A DNA stretch of 8,100 nucleotides from Elusimicrobiota bacterium (GTDB lineage: Bacteria; Elusimicrobiota; Elusimicrobia; UBA1565; JACRDR01). The notes beneath the pieces are model-generated. The model was not told where the DNA came from. It did no database searches and worked only from the letters and a program-made list of their open reading frames with translations. Both the position numbers and the translations under genes were made by a program. Location: positions 1 to 8,100 of the forward strand of contig JACQPI010000217.1 in the NCBI GenBank assembly GCA_016207585.1, read 5' to 3'. Shown one piece after another: positions 7,701 to 8,100 of the stretch (the stretch's first letter is position 1; every line of letters starts with the position of its first letter).

Positions 7701-8053
7701 GAATCGTCCTCATGGCCGGGGGCCGCCGGGGGGTGGCCGCGATCACGGCGGCGCGGCGCGGCGTGCCGGTGCTGCGGCTGCGCCGAGCCGAGTGGACGCG
7801 GCACGGCCTGCGCGTCGAGGGCGGGCGCAACGGGCCCCGGACCATGATGCTGCGGGAAGGCGATGGACTGTTTTTGGACGCGACGGACACTTCCGTGCCG
7901 GGGCGCTCTCCGGAGGCGCGGTTGGCCTTCGAGACTGTGCGGGAACCCGCCGCGCCCGCCCCAGCGGTCTCTAGCCCGCTGGGACAGGGCGAGGGGAGAA
8001 CCGCCGCGCCCGTTACAAGAGGGATTTTAGAGCCCGCCGCTCTTCCTCGTTGA
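4763..8053 (+). CDS. Large exported protein with degenerate PEP-utiliser swivel domain
   Basis: A 1096-residue protein of unknown function. Residues 1-32 form a signal peptide: basic MTNRCR, hydrophobic core ALFSAALIMLGAA, cleavage near AHARA-Q. Residues about 35-260 are Arg/Pro/Gly-rich and probably partly disordered. About 275-700 is mostly alpha-helical, with a basic/aromatic stretch near 435-475. About 713-880 is a mixed alpha/beta segment (YVRYREHNTDFGSQARLYF, then a helical EISAEIGDWARVLRRDG region). Residues about 940-1045 match the swivelling mobile domain of PEP-utilising enzymes: EGRIFVSPFF, LGKVKGIVLMAGG at 975-987, AAITAARRGVPVL, then LREGDGLFLDA near 1030-1040. The family's conserved Gly-Gly-x-x-Ser-His becomes Gly986-Gly-Arg-Arg-Gly990-Val991, so the phosphorylated histidine is missing. 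With export, this suggests a non-catalytic structural or binding role. Two copies of a palindromic DNA repeat encode PAVSSPLGQ at about 260-268 and 1067-1075. ATG 4763 has GAGG almost abutting it, and the signal peptide supports the start. The 3' end overlaps the convergent gene by 41 bp. Confidence 0.8.
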   Translation: MTNRCRAVPAALRGGALFSAALIMLGAAHARAQGRTETNPLPPTQSVRAVGTSGVQPQPTLLDRFRNFFRNGPLDDGRARFSGRPSIFSRKPELFDNSRFMPRSLHSQRGTRAVSPDAFPETSAMKGLAGSAEARGSGIGKLQLDVRQLEGARREGFRAEGRLPKILGRLFEALRSRGRLQGGPEGANGGVAPTGLGFDFSEAPLPAMDSSDPRQWLAKVRALAAEAGPTAAPSLYRQAVEAAETELGRRLGTKEAASAPAVSSPLGQDERRTAASAIREIQAAAREQGLNQAPQAAQEAFDAAAQGRTTLARKASRALSAWDALLSREGQPFIRNLGSVQSRIAQILDAGAVSAGRRAKIRVTGRLIGVGPRASLELELHGSVVPEALVSVSPRMLEEIALSPDVLARMQIPEELYLQSMAADILKAPLPVAFAKAYQWNRSIAGRSAWNSFWMAARAWSKGRAYGIWARLRDFFRNILSRMGLGTAARKVSLAVDGSADATRALRQALASPPVESPGVETGNFQIQGTDRERVAVRVARSPLTAQAAALRANILDHRRVFREAEFALTLLAKRPTDIAPGQAAEIYRVAREMSAAYARLTGSRAESDAVEALWRAIRSESDGSVLSKAAQDRVAEIGQPSLYRMILWMREQAMEALTRLSGAYAANLWAELESTGGPSLAALDLRTAREELHLAPGAEREARDSRSLPEGLDAVLKVLKNTPIEASWSLVVDREGLIARLSARDRSAGLYFQAGPSEEDGLLYVRYREHNTDFGSQARLYFVAKAFQDAGLSIEIGNSEILAVMEPEKRLYDRRELSAAAASALRALAVTPGIDSAFTAMARETPSRAEISAEIGDWARVLRRDGSLPFHEAANPRGTVASYRRYRLQEAQVEGGSGRPGAPPQPESSVRPLLADSSQGLGEWNTTSARSISADLLTPGVRVRLSAPITFDPKKAEGRIFVSPFFRALEIKDLGKVKGIVLMAGGRRGVAAITAARRGVPVLRLRRAEWTRHGLRVEGGRNGPRTMMLREGDGLFLDATDTSVPGRSPEARLAFETVREPAAPAPAVSSPLGQGEGRTAAPVTRGILEPAALPR
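5535..5591 (+). repeat. Palindromic interspersed repeat, copy 1 (inside coding sequence)
   Basis: A 57-bp element that recurs at 7956-8012 with 53 of 57 bases identical; the first 33 bases are identical. It contains a perfect 8-bp stem, CCCAGCGG at 5539-5546 and CCGCTGGG at 5555-5562, with the 8-nt loop TCTCTAGC. It is translated within the large exported protein as PAVSSPLGQDERRTAAS (about residues 260-276). Its structure resembles REP-type or Rickettsia-type palindromic elements that can be tolerated inside genes. Confidence 0.75.
7956..8012 (+). repeat. Palindromic interspersed repeat, copy 2 (at gene end)
   Basis: Second copy of the element, 2421 bp downstream of copy 1 and in the same reading frame, translated as PAVSSPLGQGEGRTAAP near the C-terminus of the large protein. 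The stem is CCCAGCGG at 7960-7967 and CCGCTGGG at 7976-7983. The four differences from copy 1 are all transitions (7989, 7994, 8002, 8009). Three of them change the amino acid (D to G, R to G, S to P). The element ends at the base adjacent to the convergent gene's stop codon (8013-8015), so its hairpin could also serve as an RNA 3'-end structure for either gene. Confidence 0.75.
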
Positions 8054-8100
8054 AAAAACCGCTGAGCCACAGGATCGCCGGATAAGCGGCGAGCGCCGCG
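8013..8100 (-). CDS. C-terminal end of a membrane protein, possibly a Wzx-type flippase (partial)
   Basis: An open frame enters from the right edge and ends at TAA (8013-8015, minus strand). The 29 visible codons read AALAAYPAILWLSGFF followed by NEEERRALKSLL. This is the end of a hydrophobic helix and then a short charged amphipathic tail. That pattern is typical of the last transmembrane helix and cytosolic tail of oligosaccharide flippases (Wzx/MATE-like polysaccharide biosynthesis proteins), which move lipid-linked glycans across the inner membrane. The fragment is too short to be sure, but two glycosyltransferases in the window make that assignment sensible. It converges on the large exported-protein gene and overlaps its last 41 bp. 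The start and most of the gene lie outside the window. Confidence 0.5.
   Translation of the reverse strand, partial: AALAAYPAILWLSGFFNEEERRALKSLL

Noticed and set aside
1..8100. CRISPR arrays, tRNA or rRNA genes, transposases, toxin-antitoxin or phage-defence modules
   Set aside because: I looked for regularly spaced repeats, tRNA-like cloverleaf pieces, transposase motifs and nuclease or toxin motifs, and found none. The only repeat pair is the 57-bp element.

Overview
This is a GC-rich bacterial window (roughly 60-65 % GC by eye) with tightly packed genes. The organism has a diderm-type envelope: three genes carry clear signal peptides, one encodes a GT39/ArnT-type polyprenyl-phosphate glycosyltransferase, and the right edge carries what looks like the end of a Wzx-type flippase. 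I cannot assign a phylum from the sequence. A poorly sampled diderm lineage such as Elusimicrobiota would fit the large, alanine- and arginine-rich exported protein, but that is a guess.

Layout from left to right. Positions 1-159 are non-coding and end in a plausible sigma70-type promoter. An integral-membrane GT39 glycosyltransferase (202-1839, +) follows. It converges, with an 11-bp overlap, on a cytosolic GT2 glycosyltransferase (1829-2833, -). Behind the GT2 gene on the same strand are an exported protein of unknown function (2881-3732, -), an exported single-domain cupredoxin (3870-4280, -) and a 68-residue basic protein (4382-4588, -). A 174-bp divergent spacer separates this leftward group from a 1096-residue exported protein (4763-8053, +), which fills most of the right half. 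The window ends in the last 29 codons of a leftward membrane-protein gene (8013-8100, -) that converges on and overlaps the big gene by 41 bp.

The two glycosyltransferases and the flippase-like fragment suggest a surface-glycan or lipid-glycan assembly neighbourhood. GT2 would act in the cytosol, the flippase would export lipid-linked sugar, and GT39 would transfer a sugar on the outer face of the membrane. The exported proteins would share that compartment. These links are inferred from gene context.

The most unusual content is in the 1096-residue gene. Its C-terminal region matches the swivelling phosphohistidine domain of PEP-utilising enzymes (PEP synthase, PPDK, enzyme I), but the catalytic Ser-His is replaced by Gly-Val and the protein has a signal peptide. 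The same gene holds two nearly identical 57-bp palindrome-containing DNA repeats in the same reading frame, 2421 bp apart. The second ends on the base next to the stop codon of the convergent gene, so it looks like an intergenic palindromic element absorbed into coding sequence.
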